Part shown: one piece after another, positions 6,645 through 6,823 of the stretch | Numbering within the stretch: the stretch's first letter is position 1 | Layout: the number at the start of each line of letters is the position of its first letter | DNA from: an uncultured Coriobacteriaceae bacterium | GTDB lineage: Bacteria; Actinomycetota; Coriobacteriia; Coriobacteriales; Eggerthellaceae | NCBI GenBank assembly: GCA_900554945.1 | Contig: USJN01000083.1 | Location: 1 to 6,823, forward strand | Direction of reading: 5' to 3' | Length of the DNA stretch: 6,823 nt | Made by a program: the position numbers and the translations under genes | The notes under the pieces: model-generated | The model's input: the letters and a program-made list of their open reading frames with translations, nothing else | Database searches by the model: none | Told to the model about the DNA's origin: nothing

Positions 6645-6823
6645 TTACTGCTCGTCCTTGGCAGCTTCAGCCTTTTCGGATTCGGAGAGGTTGATGTAGT
6701 TTGCCTCGGCAACAATGTCGTCGACCTGGGCCTTCGCCTCTTCGACGATGTTCTGATAGCCCTGCTTCACCTGCAGGCCTTTAGCGACGCCCTGCACGTA
6801 GCACTTCCTAGCAGTCTTGGAGG
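6645..6823 (-). CDS. Small DUF6110-like protein, partner gene of the metal ATPase (5' end outside window)
   Basis: Only the last 58 codons are visible. They run from SKTARKCYVQGVAKG (1-15 of the visible part) through YQNIVEEAKAQVDDIVAEA to a charged tail ending ESEKAEAAKDEQ, and the stop is TAA. The visible part is an amphipathic, probably coiled helix with no membrane segment. From memory it resembles the C-terminal half of DUF6110 proteins: short proteins with an N-terminal membrane helix, then an SKxAKKxY block and a helical tail with an A(E/D)A..IN pattern, often encoded just ahead of P-type ATPases. The 12-bp gap to the ATPase start supports an operon and a role with the pump. The single visible Cys (in RKCY) and the absence of His in the tail give no clear metal-binding motif. 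The N-terminal half, including any membrane helix, lies beyond the right edge. Confidence 0.75.
   Translation of the reverse strand, partial: SKTARKCYVQGVAKGLQVKQGYQNIVEEAKAQVDDIVAEANYINLSESEKAEAAKDEQ

Noticed and set aside
1..6823. Mobile elements, CRISPR arrays, tRNA/rRNA genes, riboswitches
   Set aside because: I looked on both strands for direct repeats, terminal inverted repeats, transposase motifs, tRNA-like folds and riboswitch-like leaders and saw none. Almost all sequence is explained by housekeeping genes.

Overview
The window looks like a high-GC actinobacterial chromosome segment, most likely from class Coriobacteriia (an Eggerthellaceae-like gut anaerobe). This rests on GC-rich codon use, an actinobacterial-style DnaG, and a small DUF6110-like protein next to a P-type ATPase, a pairing I recall from anaerobic gut bacteria. 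The taxonomic call is inference. Coding density is high, and the real genes account for almost every base.

Layout from left to right. (1) Minus strand: dnaG (primase, its 3' end cut by the window edge) is preceded, 12 bp upstream, by an uncharacterised five-helix membrane protein gene. The two probably form one transcription unit. (2) A 218-bp divergent intergenic region (2525-2742) carries a candidate extended -10 promoter on each strand. (3) Plus strand: an HD-domain dNTP triphosphohydrolase-like gene (Dgt family). (4) Minus strand: rnhA (RNase HI), convergent with the dgt-like gene, the two overlapping by 4 bp at their stop codons. (5) A strong GC-rich hairpin lies between rnhA and the next minus-strand gene. 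(6) Minus strand: a P1B-type heavy-metal ATPase, preceded 12 bp upstream by a small DUF6110-like gene cut by the right edge.

The left two thirds is a replication and nucleotide-metabolism neighbourhood: primer synthesis (DnaG), dNTP pool control (Dgt-like) and RNA primer/R-loop removal (RNase HI). The right third is a probable metal-export unit of a small helical partner plus an ATPase. I see no mobile element, CRISPR array, phage remnant, tRNA or rRNA. I do not see a clearly new multi-gene system. The most unusual items are the ATPase's membrane motif, which lacks the usual Cys-Pro-Cys proline, its small partner protein, and the unknown membrane protein ahead of dnaG.
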